Assembly (NCBI RefSeq): GCF_000987955.1
Contig: NZ_LAZU01000013.1
Span: forward strand, 37,416 to 96,912
Source of the DNA: Paenibacillus sp. DMB20
Lineage (GTDB): Bacteria; Bacillota; Bacilli; Paenibacillales; Paenibacillaceae
DNA length: 59,497 nt
Reading direction: 5' to 3'
The notes under the pieces were generated by a model. That model was given only the letters and a program-made list of their open reading frames with translations. It was not told the origin of the DNA and ran no database searches. Both the position numbers and the translations under genes were made by a program. Shown piece by piece: positions 16,727 to 26,142 of the stretch; positions within the stretch are counted from its first letter, which is position 1; every line of letters starts with the position of its first letter.

Positions 16727-17373
16727 CTTGGGGGGGAAGAAGAGGCTGTTACCGATGCCAAGGTGGTGCGGGGCTAAATGCATTCGCCTTGAAAAGAGGC
16801 GCAAAAACGGTTTGACATCGCTTACACTAATGCGCTGTAACTAATAAGCTTTTGCAAAGCATTTACGCTTATCCAGGCTGTCGGGAAATTCCCTGCAGCT
16901 GTTTTTATATTATCGCTTTCATAACGAAACTGAATGATTCATTTCCATGGGGACATAAATTTGTTTACACGGGAACAAATGTTCTATGTAATAGTGCGTG
17001 TAGCTTTGTCTTTGATTTATCTTCCTTTGTTTTATAGCGCAGTGAAAATATGTATTCCCAAGATGTGAATCAAGGTATAATGGAATACGCCTTTGAATCG
17101 AAGCCCCTTCAGAATTGCAATATGGCCACTTACAAGAAACCGCGAGTTTTTCTTCACCGGTACAACTTTCAATACATAGAGCAACAGACAGCATTTTAGG
17201 CAAGCCGACCATATCATCGTTCTTTCCGGCGGGGAAATCGAAGCGGAAGGGACAGCCGAGGAACTGCTTGCCTCAAGCGGGAGCTTCCGTCAGTTATGGT
17301 ATGGGGAAGAAACCGGGTGATACCCGGTTTCTTATAACGGGATAGAATCGCTCCTTTTCGGACGGCAACGCAC
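16727..17373. other. Stretch without an intact gene
   Basis: Apart from an ABC ATPase tail at 17204-17320 I see only short, unconvincing reading frames. One of 49 codons (17050-17199) has no recognisable content. The stretch looks like decayed sequence. Confidence 0.5.
17204..17320 (+). pseudogene. C-terminal remnant of an ABC exporter ATPase
   Basis: The frame reads ADHIIVLSGGEIEAEGT followed by AEELLASSGSFRQLW and a stop at 17318. This is the typical end of an ABC exporter nucleotide-binding domain after the H-loop. The Walker motifs and signature are missing, and an in-frame stop lies at 17177-17179. The rest of the gene has been deleted. Confidence 0.7.
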
Positions 17374-17402
17374 TTGACTTTAGCAAAATATCAGTTTAAA
17401 AT
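17374..17402 (+). promoter_or_regulatory. Strong sigma-A promoter of a short transcript
   Basis: TTGACT (17374-17379), a 17-base spacer, and TAAAAT (17397-17402). It directs a transcript that would reach the terminator at 17609-17637 without any intact gene in between. Confidence 0.65.
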
Positions 17403-17432
17403 GATATCAACTTTCACTAAGGAGAGATTTTG

Positions 17433-17550
17433 ATGTCTGAGGTCGTTCTTAACTAATCAAATTCCATACATGAAGTTTTCAGGAAGCTCCGTGAACCTAT
17501 GGCAGAATTGTCCAGGTTTATTAAACATGCGATCTTGAAGCTTCGGAATT
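17433..17550 (+). other. Short leader frame interrupted by an in-frame TAA
   Basis: GGAGAG precedes the ATG at 17433, which opens the peptide MSEVVLN and stops at TAA 17454-17456. The same frame continues for about 31 codons to TAG, ending in an amphipathic, basic stretch (RFIKHAILKLRN). A perfect 13-base inverted repeat, GTTCTTAACTAAT (17445-17457) and its complement (17548-17560), encloses this region, so a long stem could form. It could be a regulatory leader or small RNA, or a tiny decayed gene. Confidence 0.35.
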
Positions 17551-17608
17551 AGTTAAGAACAACGGATAAAACTAGATCCTTAGGGGATGCCTATGATTTT
17601 GCGGCCAC

Positions 17609-17637
17609 ATCCGTGCTGAGTTCAGCGCGGATTTTTG
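17609..17637 (+). terminator. Rho-independent terminator
   Basis: ATCCGTGCTGA (17609-17619) pairs with TCAGCGCGGAT (17622-17632), followed by five T and further T-rich sequence. Ends the short transcript from 17374. Confidence 0.7.
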
Positions 17638-17669
17638 TTTTTGTGGAGCTTATATTAGGCGTTATAAAA

Positions 17670-17707
17670 GGGCAGGGATGACGTGTGTTCATCCCTGCCC
17701 TTTTTTT
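17670..17707 (+). terminator. Strong terminator upstream of bpsA
   Basis: Perfect 12-base stem GGGCAGGGATGA (17670-17681) and its complement (17689-17700), followed by seven T. It insulates bpsA from the upstream short transcript, or acts as a leader terminator of bpsA. Confidence 0.85.
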
Positions 17708-17735
17708 ATTTATTTTTGGAAAAGGAGCGATAACG

Positions 17736-18911
17736 ATGAAATTTTTTTATTAAACAAGCAAGCGAGCATGTGCAGCTGCAAGAAGGACCGCCGGTGATTG
17801 AGCAGCTGCTGATCGAATGTTACCTGAACCCCGGCATTTCCACGAAAGAGCTGGCTCGCAAAACACTGCTGCCCATTCCGGTTGCCACAGCCATCAAAAA
17901 AAGAGCTGATCAAGGCGGGAGCGCTTATGCAGGACCGCGGTGTCCGTTGCACAGATGAAGCATCACAGCGGATTGAACAGGAATGGGGCTATGCGGGGTT
18001 GGATCGGAGGTTGCACCAAGCCCTTCTCCAAGAGTCGGAATGGACGGATGCATTAAAGGATATTTTGGCCATATTGGAGGCATTGTTTCCGTTACGGCCG
18101 CAAGTAAACGTGCAGATTGACCAATCCAAGTGTACGCCGGAAACCAGTTTGCGCAGAGCGGTTCTTTGCTTAAAGCAACACGCGTTGATCGGAAAACGGA
18201 TTTTGTGCGTAGGTGACGATGATCTGGTCAGCGTGTCGATCGGCCTGCTTTTGCAGCGCCTGTTTCCGACAGGCCAACATGGGGCGACGAGGGTTGACGT
18301 TCTGGACATTGATGAACGCTTTTTGCAGTTTATCGGAGATGTTTCCAAAGAACGAAAGCTGCCCATCGTGTGCCGGCAGATGGACCTGCGGGATCCGCTG
18401 CCGGAGTCGCTTCAAGGGCAATATGATTGCTTTTTCACGGATCCGCCTTATACCCTTCAAGGCATGAGCTTGTTTGTTTCGCGCGGGATCAGCGCGTTGA
18501 AAAAAAGAAAAAGGGTTGCCGATATTCTTGTCCTTCGCGCACAAGTCGCCGGCGTTCATGCTGGCCATGCAGCGCGAATTCGTCCGCATGAGCCTGACCG
18601 TCAGCGCCAATTTTCCGAGATTCAACGCTTATGAAGGCGCGGAAATGATCGCAAACCGGAGTCAAATGTTCATTCTCCGCACAACGGATCAAACGGCTCC
18701 GGAATACGACGAAGCTTTCACGGATGCCTTGTATACGGGCGAAGTTAAACAAACGCTGAGAACGTACCGCTGCAAACAATGCTCAAATACCGTTTATGTC
18801 GGCATCAAAGAGGATATCGCCACGATCGAACAGCTAAAAAACGAGGGATGCCCCCAATGCGGCAGCGACACGTTTGATATGGTGGCAAAACAAAGTATTT
18901 CCGGTTTTTAG
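17736..18911 (+). pseudogene. bpsA: Branched-chain polyamine synthase (BpsA, formerly DUF43), broken by three one-base insertions
   Basis: Read across three frames this is a 390-residue protein. An N-terminal winged-helix-like region is followed by an aminopropyltransferase domain with the signature CVGDDDLVS and FTDPPYT, and a C-terminal zinc-ribbon-like part (YRCKQCS and CPQCGSD). BpsA adds aminopropyl groups from decarboxylated S-adenosylmethionine to spermidine, giving branched polyamines; it is best known from thermophiles. AAAAGGAGCG precedes the ATG at 17736. Frames join exactly if one base is removed from each of three seven-base runs: T 17742-17748, A 17896-17902 and A 18500-18506. 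The resulting length is divisible by three. The gene is probably intact in the organism if these are sequencing errors. Confidence 0.85.
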
Positions 18912-18944
18912 ATTAGGAACCGTCATAAGCATAATCAGAATAAT

Positions 18945-19008
18945 TTCAGCCCCCAGATATTCGCGGTTTTGTTATTAAGCCGCTAAACATGGATAGCTGG
19001 GGGCTGAA
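18945..19008 (+). other. Nested stem-loop element
   Basis: TTCAGCCCCCAG (18945-18956) pairs perfectly with CTGGGGGCTGAA (18997-19008). Inside, GCGGTTT (18963-18969) pairs with AAGCCGC (18977-18983). No T run follows, so it is not a standard terminator. It lies between bpsA and the ABC operon. Confidence 0.6.
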
Positions 19009-19152
19009 CATCATGACTCAGATGACGGCACTTCAAAAAAGATAAAGGAACCTGTACTTGCGATCTGTCACGAGTTTGTAAGATCTCCTCGCTATCATAG
19101 ACCGTATAAGGAGCCAATATTATTTAAAATTGATTTAACGGAGATGATAGCT

Positions 19153-19830
19153 TTGGCGATACTGAGAACCGAAGGATTAACCAAATACTATGGATCCGAA
19201 CCCAATCTCGTGAAAGCACTGGATGGCATTAATCTGGTGATCAACGAAGGGGAATTCGCAGCGATCGTTGGAACGTCAGGCAGCGGCAAATCGACTTTGC
19301 TGCATATGCTCGGCGGACTGGATCGGGCCACGGACGGAAAAGTAATCGTTAACGGTAAAGCGCTGTTTTCGATGAACGATGAGCAGCTGACCGTCTTCAG
19401 GAGACGCAACATTGGCTTTGTATTCCAAAACTATAATCTGGTCCCCGTGCTGAACGTATATGAGAATATGACCCTTCCCATCGAACTGGATGGCGCCACG
19501 GTTGATAAGGCTTATCTTGACCATATCGTCAGCGTGCTAGGTCTGTCCCATAAGCTGAACAACCTTCCGAACAACCTGTCCGGCGGACAGCAGCAGCGCG
19601 TAGCCATTGCACGCGCACTTGCCACGAAGCCGGCCATTATCCTGGCGGACGAGCCGACGGGCAATCTGGACAGCAAGACCAGCATGGAAGTGATGGGGCT
19701 GTTAAAAATAACAAGCAGCAAATTTAATCAAACGATCGTCATGATCACTCATAATGAGGAGATCGCGCAGCTTGCGGATCGCATCATACGGATCGAGGAC
19801 GGTAAAATTGTCGGAGGTGGCATTGGATGA
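19153..19830 (+). CDS. ABC transporter ATP-binding protein (MacB/LolD type)
   Basis: A 225-residue ATPase with Walker [10 protein letters not shown] near residues 40-48, signature NLSGGQQQR near 143, Walker [13 protein letters not shown] near 163 and H-loop ITHNEE. The LolD/MacB branch works with FtsX-type permeases, one of which follows with a four-base overlap. The start is probably TTG at 19153, nine bases after GGAG; an ATG at 19144 touches that site. Upstream, TCACG-N4-TGTAA (19068-19081) resembles a Bce-type response-regulator site, but this is weak. Operon with permease, response regulator and kinase genes suggests antimicrobial-peptide sensing or resistance. Confidence 0.9.
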   Translation: MAILRTEGLTKYYGSEPNLVKALDGINLVINEGEFAAIVGTSGSGKSTLLHMLGGLDRATDGKVIVNGKALFSMNDEQLTVFRRRNIGFVFQNYNLVPVLNVYENMTLPIELDGATVDKAYLDHIVSVLGLSHKLNNLPNNLSGGQQQRVAIARALATKPAIILADEPTGNLDSKTSMEVMGLLKITSSKFNQTIVMITHNEEIAQLADRIIRIEDGKIVGGGIG

Positions 19831-22337
19831 TGCTGCCTAATAACAATCGAGCGATTATCAAAAAACTTACCGGTCGTACCTTGAAGGCGAATAAGACGCG
19901 TAATTGGATGGTCATGATGGCGATCGCGCTGACAACGTTTTTGATTGCATCGGTGTTTAGCATCGGAATGAGCTATCTGAAATCGTATCATCTTCAGCAA
20001 ATCCGCGTCATGGGCACTGCCGCGCATTCCGCATTAACGAAAGCGACGGATGGCCAGCTTGAGCAGCTGCACGAATATGATTATGTGGATTCCATAGGAA
20101 AGCAGGCGATGGCAGGGCGGATCGTTAGGCTTCCGGAATGGGGCCCGCTCACAGTCAGCTTATACTGGTTTGACCAGACGGAATGGGAACAGCATCGTAA
20201 ACCCGCGATGACAGACATAACGGGTCAGTATCCACAGCAGGAAGATGAGGTCATGATCGCCACCTGGCTGCTGGAACGTATGGGGATTAAGGAACCCAAG
20301 CTCGGCACGGAGATTGAATTAACGACCATCCCGGATGATAACGAAGGAAGAAAATCGGAGGCTGTGACAAGCCGATTTAAATTATCCGGGTACTATACGG
20401 AATACATGAATGTTCGCGCAGCCAACCAAGGGATCATCCTGGTATCCGAAGCATTCGCGGATAAGAAGGGAATATCCGTTGAAAAATCCGGCAGCCTTAC
20501 AGTGAAATACAAAGATGGACTGGATGTATCCGATACATCGTCTCGGCTGGAACGGGACCTGCAATTAAATGAGCAAAGCCGGCAAAAGGTCAAAACGGTT
20601 CCTCTCTATGCCTCTTCAGACTCCAATTCAGGGCTGATGATCGGATTCGGCTGTCTCATTTTGTTTATTATGCTGAGCGGATATCTGCTAATCTATAATG
20701 TTCTCTATATTTCGGTATCGAAGGATATTCGCTACTATGGCCTTCTCAAGACGATCGGTACGACCCCCCGTCAGATTAAGCGTATCGTTATGGGGCAAGC
20801 GTTCCGCTTATCTTTGATCGGAATTCCAGCAGGACTGGCCGTAAGCACGATTGCATCTTTTGCGATTGTACCCCTCGCCCTTAATACTTATAATGTCAGT
20901 GAAACCGGGATTGCCATATCGTTCAGTCCATGGATCTTTACAGGAGCCGTACTGTTCGCACTATTAACCACATGGGTCGGCTGTGTCAAGCCTGCGCGTC
21001 TGGCTGCGGGAATCTCTCCAATCGAAGCTGTCCGTTATACGGGCGTAACTATAAAGCGCAAGCTTCAACGGGGAACCCATGGCGGTCATCTCCGTCGAAT
21101 GGCTGTACGAAACATGTTTCGCGATAAGAAGCGTGCGGTTCTTGTTTTCATATCCTTATTTATGGGCATAACCACCTTTATGACGGTGAATACGGTTGTG
21201 ATGAGTCTGGACTTCGATCATTTCGTGGAGAGCTATATCGATAATGATTTTGAGCTTTACAACAATTCGGCAAATCGGACAGCGACGGGTGAGCGCACTC
21301 CATTTATTACGCAGCAGCTGATCGCCGATATTCAAGACATCCCTGGCATTACGGATGTGAGGGCCACCACCACCGAGCCCATTCAACTATTCTATGATCC
21401 TGAACTTTACGGCAAGCATAACGAAGCATTTGCGAAGGATTTCGATATCGATCCGGTTACGGAGGAGCAGATAAAGGATAATCCCGAGATGTTCTGGTCC
21501 CTTGCGGTCGGAATAGATTCCAAATATGTGAAGGAGATCAATCGTTCGAAGGCACCCATGGATATCGCTGCCTTCGAACGAGGGGAAATCGCTTTAATTT
21601 CCACGGATAATCCCGAGCTTTACAAGCTGTCTTCCGAGATGAATTTTAAAATCTTAAACAATGAGAGGCAGTATAAGATTCGACTAGGCGGCTTCCTTCC
21701 GAAAAATTTTCAAGTCAGCCGCGGCGGATTGGCTCCCAACATTTATATCAGCGAGCAAGCCATGGATCGGCTGGTGGATGAGCCCTTCGTTGAGCGGGTC
21801 AATATCCAGTCTGACGATAAACAGGCGGAATCCATTCTGGCTGAGCTGAAGGGAACGGTGGATTCAATCGGGGGCCTTACCATCAATGCCAAAATCGAGA
21901 TGGAGGAGAACTTTGCTTCGCTAAAGCTCATGCTCTCTATTCTCGGGGGCGGATTATCCGCCATTTTGGCCCTGATCGGTATTCTGAATTTCATTAATGT
22001 CATGTTCACCGGCGTAACCGTAAGAAAGCAGGAGATGGCCGTGATGGAGAGCATCGGGATGACCAAGAGACAGCTTCAGAGGATGTTGGTCTACGAAGGC
22101 CTGGGATATGCCATCCTTTCCTCGGGCCTGATCATGACATTGGGCAGCTTGATTACTTATGGCGTGTTCAGGCTGTTTCGGACAGAGGCGGATTATGCCG
22201 TATTTACTTATCCCTATGTTCCCACCGGAGCCGCAATCGTCTTTATTTTTGTTGTTTGCCTGTCCGTTCCCGTTGCTGCCTATAAGAGTTCTTCAAAAGA
22301 GACGGTTACGGAGCGGCTGCGGAGCAGTGAAGGATAA
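19827..22337 (+). CDS. FtsX-type ABC transporter permease
   Basis: An 836-residue permease with two FtsX modules. Helix one (~residues 25-50) precedes an extracytoplasmic domain of ~210 residues and three helices (~270-400). The pattern then repeats: a helix near 430, a second extracytoplasmic domain of ~240 residues and three helices (~705-825). This duplicated layout differs from Bce permeases, which have ten helices and one large loop. GGAGGTGG precedes the ATG at 19827. With the ATPase it likely exports or mechanically removes a hydrophobic or peptide substrate. Confidence 0.88.
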   Translation: MMLPNNNRAIIKKLTGRTLKANKTRNWMVMMAIALTTFLIASVFSIGMSYLKSYHLQQIRVMGTAAHSALTKATDGQLEQLHEYDYVDSIGKQAMAGRIVRLPEWGPLTVSLYWFDQTEWEQHRKPAMTDITGQYPQQEDEVMIATWLLERMGIKEPKLGTEIELTTIPDDNEGRKSEAVTSRFKLSGYYTEYMNVRAANQGIILVSEAFADKKGISVEKSGSLTVKYKDGLDVSDTSSRLERDLQLNEQSRQKVKTVPLYASSDSNSGLMIGFGCLILFIMLSGYLLIYNVLYISVSKDIRYYGLLKTIGTTPRQIKRIVMGQAFRLSLIGIPAGLAVSTIASFAIVPLALNTYNVSETGIAISFSPWIFTGAVLFALLTTWVGCVKPARLAAGISPIEAVRYTGVTIKRKLQRGTHGGHLRRMAVRNMFRDKKRAVLVFISLFMGITTFMTVNTVVMSLDFDHFVESYIDNDFELYNNSANRTATGERTPFITQQLIADIQDIPGITDVRATTTEPIQLFYDPELYGKHNEAFAKDFDIDPVTEEQIKDNPEMFWSLAVGIDSKYVKEINRSKAPMDIAAFERGEIALISTDNPELYKLSSEMNFKILNNERQYKIRLGGFLPKNFQVSRGGLAPNIYISEQAMDRLVDEPFVERVNIQSDDKQAESILAELKGTVDSIGGLTINAKIEMEENFASLKLMLSILGGGLSAILALIGILNFINVMFTGVTVRKQEMAVMESIGMTKRQLQRMLVYEGLGYAILSSGLIMTLGSLITYGVFRLFRTEADYAVFTYPYVPTGAAIVFIFVVCLSVPVAAYKSSSKETVTERLRSSEG

Positions 22338-22344
22338 AACTTAT

Positions 22345-22368
22345 GACCGGGCACATGATGTGTCCGGT
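22345..22368 (+). other. Hairpin between permease and response regulator genes
   Basis: ACCGGGCACA and TGTGTCCGGT form a near-perfect stem. It could attenuate transcription between transporter and regulator genes. A TATAAT follows at 22377. Confidence 0.45.
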
Positions 22369-22414
22369 TGTTGCGTTATAATGCGTATAAGGGAGATTTA
22401 GCGGGAGGATAGGC

Positions 22415-23107
22415 ATGATACAACTACTCATCGTTGAGGACGATCGATTATTGAATCAGGGAATAACATTTGCTCTGAAAAAAGCAGGCTACGAGACGAT
22501 CAGTGCCTTTACTTATAGCGAGGGAATGAAACTCTATCGACAATACCCTACCATCGGCCTCATTCTGCTGGATGTTAATCTGCCTGACGGCAGCGGCATA
22601 GAACTCTGCTCGTTGATAAGGTCCGGCTCGGAGGTGCCGATTATTATGCTGACCGCGAACGATACGGAGCAGGATATGATACTGGGTTTCCAAACGGGCT
22701 GTGATGATTACATGGCAAAACCGTTCTCCATCGAGGTGTTAAAGCAGCGCATTCAAGCCGTACTGCGACGTATGAAGAAGGATGATGCCCCCACGAATCG
22801 ATTCACTAGCGGTGCCTTAATGATCGATTACGACAAAATGACCGTGACCAAGTCAGGCAAGCCTGTTCACTTAACGGCGACGGAATACAAGCTGATGGAA
22901 CTGCTGACACGCTGCAAGGGCCAGGTATTGACTCGGGAGATGATCGTCGAGAAATTATGGGACATTGACGGCAATTTTGTGGAACCTAACGCTTTGAGCG
23001 TTAACATCCGACGTCTGCGTCAAAAGATTGAGGAAGATCCGAAGCATCCATGTTATGTCCGAACCGTATTCGGCATTGGTTATACATGGGGGGAGGAAGC
23101 ATGGTGA
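22415..23107 (+). CDS. OmpR-family response regulator
   Basis: A 230-residue regulator with a receiver domain (phosphorylation aspartate in LILLDVNLPDG near residue 52, conserved lysine in MAKPFS near 102) and a C-terminal winged-helix DNA-binding domain (ending VRTVFGIGYTWGEEAW). GGGAGGA precedes the ATG. Its stop overlaps the kinase start. It probably controls the adjacent ABC genes. Confidence 0.93.
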   Translation: MIQLLIVEDDRLLNQGITFALKKAGYETISAFTYSEGMKLYRQYPTIGLILLDVNLPDGSGIELCSLIRSGSEVPIIMLTANDTEQDMILGFQTGCDDYMAKPFSIEVLKQRIQAVLRRMKKDDAPTNRFTSGALMIDYDKMTVTKSGKPVHLTATEYKLMELLTRCKGQVLTREMIVEKLWDIDGNFVEPNALSVNIRRLRQKIEEDPKHPCYVRTVFGIGYTWGEEAW

Positions 23108-24171
23108 AGAAAGAGAGAATGCAGCATCTGAGAAATAGGTTTGCACTTCTTTATTTCATCCTGCTTGCCATATGTACGGGATTTACCGTATACCTATGGG
23201 TAAAGCTTCAACAGCCTGCGATCGCTTGGCTGTGTATAGGCTTCACAGCGATGATCACGCTGCTGTTTGCAGTGGCCATCGGAATGATGCGTCGTTATAT
23301 GCGAGACCTTATCGTACAATTGTCTGATATGATAGCCGCCATAAGTGATTTAAGGGAAGAGGAATTCATCTCCGTGTTGGATGATAAACTGTTATCCAAG
23401 CTGCAGTCCCAGGTGCTTAAGCTGACCCGGCTCATGCGGGTTCATCAGGAGAAGTTGGAATCCGAGCGGGATGAGATGAAGTCACTCATATCGGATATTT
23501 CGCATCAGATAAAGACACCGCTTGCAAATTTGAACGTGTATTGTACCTTTTTGCAGGATGAGGACCTGGATGAGTTGCAGCGCAAAGAATTTTCGGTTCA
23601 TCTCCAGAGTCAGCTGGACAAACTAAGCTGGCTGATGGAAAGCATGATCAAGATGTCACGCCTGGAGAGCGGGATTATACAGTTGCATATAGCTCCGCAA
23701 AATTTAAACAATACAATACTGACCGCGGTGAAGCAGGTGCATGAGAAGGCGGTTCAGAAGGGGATTACCATCCATTTTGAACCTGAAACTCAAGTGCTTA
23801 TGCTTCCGCATGACTCTCGCTGGACAGCTGAAGCCGTCTTTAACCTGCTTGATAACGCTGTTAAGTACACATCCAGCGGAGGTCAGATCCATATTCGCAT
23901 GGAACCTTATGAACTGTATGCCCGAGTGGATATCGAGGATACCGGTACTGGACTTGTCGAGGCGGAGATCCCACTGGTTTTTGGCCGCTTCTATCGCGGC
24001 AGGAACAGCCGAGATACGGAGGGCGTTGGCATCGGTTTATATTTGGCTCGTGAAATTATCTCGCGGCAGGATGGATACATCAAGGTCAGCTCGAAGTCGG
24101 GATGCGGAAGCACTTTTTCTATATTTATGCTGCAGGAGCAGAAAGCCTCGGAAGTTAAACGGAGTTCTTGA
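23101..24171 (+). CDS. Sensor histidine kinase with minimal sensor region
   Basis: A 356-residue kinase. Two N-terminal helices (~residues 15-65) are joined by only a few external residues, the intramembrane-sensing layout in which the partner ABC transporter usually acts as the sensor. The phosphoacceptor His is in SDISHQIKTPLANLN; the ATPase domain shows the N box LLDNAVKYT and G box GVGIGLYLA. ATG 23101 overlaps the regulator stop. The sequence after 24171 contains a GC-rich hairpin and T run (24226-24250) that may end the operon. Confidence 0.92.
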   Translation: MVKKERMQHLRNRFALLYFILLAICTGFTVYLWVKLQQPAIAWLCIGFTAMITLLFAVAIGMMRRYMRDLIVQLSDMIAAISDLREEEFISVLDDKLLSKLQSQVLKLTRLMRVHQEKLESERDEMKSLISDISHQIKTPLANLNVYCTFLQDEDLDELQRKEFSVHLQSQLDKLSWLMESMIKMSRLESGIIQLHIAPQNLNNTILTAVKQVHEKAVQKGITIHFEPETQVLMLPHDSRWTAEAVFNLLDNAVKYTSSGGQIHIRMEPYELYARVDIEDTGTGLVEAEIPLVFGRFYRGRNSRDTEGVGIGLYLAREIISRQDGYIKVSSKSGCGSTFSIFMLQEQKASEVKRSS

Positions 24172-24381
24172 TGACGATTTATTCTCGTACAGGAATCAAA
24201 TTAAAACTAACTAGTCTTTTTATAGAGCCTGCCTGCCGGGCTTTTTTATTTTTGCCGGCATTGCAATTATAAGATAATCACCGTATTATTTTTTTGCGGT
24301 TTAGGACAGATGTCCTTTTTCAAACGCCTTGATCTGTCTTTTAATAATAGAGCAAACCTAATCATTGAGGAGTCTAAGCAT

Positions 24382-24808
24382 ATGAAAGGAATCTTTTTTT
24401 GCGTTGATCGCCGGGGCATGCATAACGTTGCAAGGCGTAGCCAATGCACGGATAAGCCAAGATATTGGAACCTGGCAAGCGGCAACGGTGACCCAGTTAA
24501 CCGGTTTTATCCTGGCCTTGATGATTCTGTTGTTCGTCAGGGACGGCGACCCCCGAGCTTTTAAGCAAGTGAATCCTGTCTATCTCACGGGCGGTGCCTT
24601 GGGAGCTATCATTATTTTCAGCGAGGTGTCGGCCATTCAAAAGGTAGGCGTTACCTTGACCATATCCGTTTTGCTGATTGCCCAGTTGTGCCTGACTTTT
24701 ATCATCGATATTAAAGGATGGTTCGGCGTGACGAAGAAAAAGATGAGCCTGCCGCAATTCATCGGCATCGGAATGATGATCGCCGGCGTGGTGATATTGA
24801 AAATTTGA
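24382..24808 (+). pseudogene. Half-size DMT transporter (YdcZ/DUF606 family), frameshifted at its start
   Basis: A 141-residue, roughly five-helix membrane protein of the YdcZ family, which usually works as pairs of half-size proteins. GAGGAG precedes the ATG at 24382. Seven T at 24394-24400 break the frame after six codons; with six T it reads MKGIFFALIAGACITLQG and continues to the stop. The second half-size partner is at 25619, with a YeiL-type regulator between them. Confidence 0.8.
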
Positions 24809-24857
24809 GAAATCCATGAAGCAGATGCAGGTTATCCGGCTGGAGGCGAATAAAGGA

Positions 24858-25554
24858 ATGAAAAAAAATAGCGTTCATGAACAATTGAGTGCCTATTTGA
24901 AAGAACATCATATCGAATCGGCATTTAATGAACAATTAAAGCCTTACTTGACACTTTACCGCTTCAATCCGGGAGAACTTATCTGCAGGCAGGGAGAGCC
25001 TTTCGAGGTGCTGTACGTGTTGGTTAAAGGGAAAATAAAAATCCATACCACCACGGCTGAAGGCAAAGCGTTGATCCTCTCCTTTAAAACGCCGATCGAG
25101 GTGATAGGAGACGTTGAATATATTCAAGGAATCGAGATGATCAATACGGTTGAAGCCGTATCGCCGGTCGATATGATTGGCGTTCATCATCAATGGTTAA
25201 GAAAACACGGTGCCGATCATTCCCCTTTGCTGCGTTTTTTTATTGGACATCATTACGAAAAAGTTCTACATCAAATCCAATACCTTAAGCTTCAACCTGA
25301 TGCACCCCGTGGAAGTAAGGCTGGCAAGCTACCTGCTTTCGGTTTCCTTTGAAACATCCGATTCTTTTGAAGGGGAATATGCGGCTATCAGCTTGACGGA
25401 TACGGCGAATCTCATTGGGACCAGCTACAGGCATCTGAACAGGGTCATCCAGAAATTTTGCGAGGACGGTCTGATTGAACGGCGCAAAAGATCCATTCTT
25501 ATTAAGGACAGAGAGGGCTTAAGCGATATCGCGGGCCGCAATATTTACGAATAG
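24858..25554 (+). pseudogene. yeiL: Crp/Fnr-family regulator YeiL, frameshifted
   Basis: Read across one shift this is a 231-residue regulator: an N-terminal cyclic-nucleotide-binding-like beta barrel (LICRQGEPFEVLYVLVKGKI, ~residues 38-57) and a C-terminal winged helix (DTANLIGTSYRHLNRVIQKF). The seven T at 25235-25241 should be six to give FLLDIITKKFYI and a length divisible by three. The ATG at 24858 follows GGAGG; an upstream ATG at 24816 is in frame. It sits between two half DMT genes and probably regulates them. Confidence 0.82.
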
Positions 25555-25618
25555 GCGGGAAGAGAGAGGGAAAGGGACTATTTTCTCCATCATCATAAAC
25601 AAAAAGAGGGTGATTGCT

Positions 25619-26092
25619 ATGCTGCTGGGCTTATTCTTGGCGGTGATCGCGGGTTCTTTGGTCAGTTTGCAAAATATTTTCAATGCCAAGGTCAATGAGC
25701 GAGCCGGTTCTTGGGCCACAACCACATTGGTTTTAGGTCTGGGATTCGCCGCTTCATTGGCTATCAGTCTTATGACTGAAGGCTTAAATACATTTCGTCT
25801 GCAAAAAATGGAGTCATGGTACTGGTTTAGCGGTTTGATCGGCGTTGGCGTCGTGATCTGCCTCGTGAAAGGGACAAGGCTGCTTGGTCCAACATACGCC
25901 ATTTCCATCGTGATGACATCTCAGTTGGGCTTTGCTTTGCTGTGGGACTCGCTTGGTTGGTTAGGGCTGGAAAAGGTTCCTTTTACCTTTAACCAGCTGC
26001 TTGGCGTACTTGTCATCCTCGGCGGCATCTTTGTCTTTAAACTCGGGGGCAGCCGCGAGACCAGGGATTCATCTCCCTTGGCCTCGAATTAA
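25619..26092 (+). CDS. Half-size DMT transporter (YdcZ/DUF606 family)
   Basis: A 157-residue membrane protein with five hydrophobic helices and the family N-terminus GLFLAVIAGSLVSLQNIFNA. The ATG at 25619 follows AAAAGAGGG; a GTG at 25610 is less likely. It probably forms a heterodimer with the paralogue at 24382. The substrate of these DUF606 pairs is not established. Confidence 0.82.
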   Translation: MLLGLFLAVIAGSLVSLQNIFNAKVNERAGSWATTTLVLGLGFAASLAISLMTEGLNTFRLQKMESWYWFSGLIGVGVVICLVKGTRLLGPTYAISIVMTSQLGFALLWDSLGWLGLEKVPFTFNQLLGVLVILGGIFVFKLGGSRETRDSSPLASN

Positions 26093-26142
26093 AGCCCGTT
26101 CCCAGGTTCAATCCCCATCCAAGGGAATGCTGCAGCGAATGA

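Noticed and set aside
17050..17199. 49-codon plus-strand frame
   Set aside because: No ribosome site or recognisable sequence, and it lies in decayed DNA.
19068..19081. Bce-type response-regulator binding site
   Set aside because: Only one half-site is perfect and the permease is not of the Bce layout, so it is not listed as a feature.
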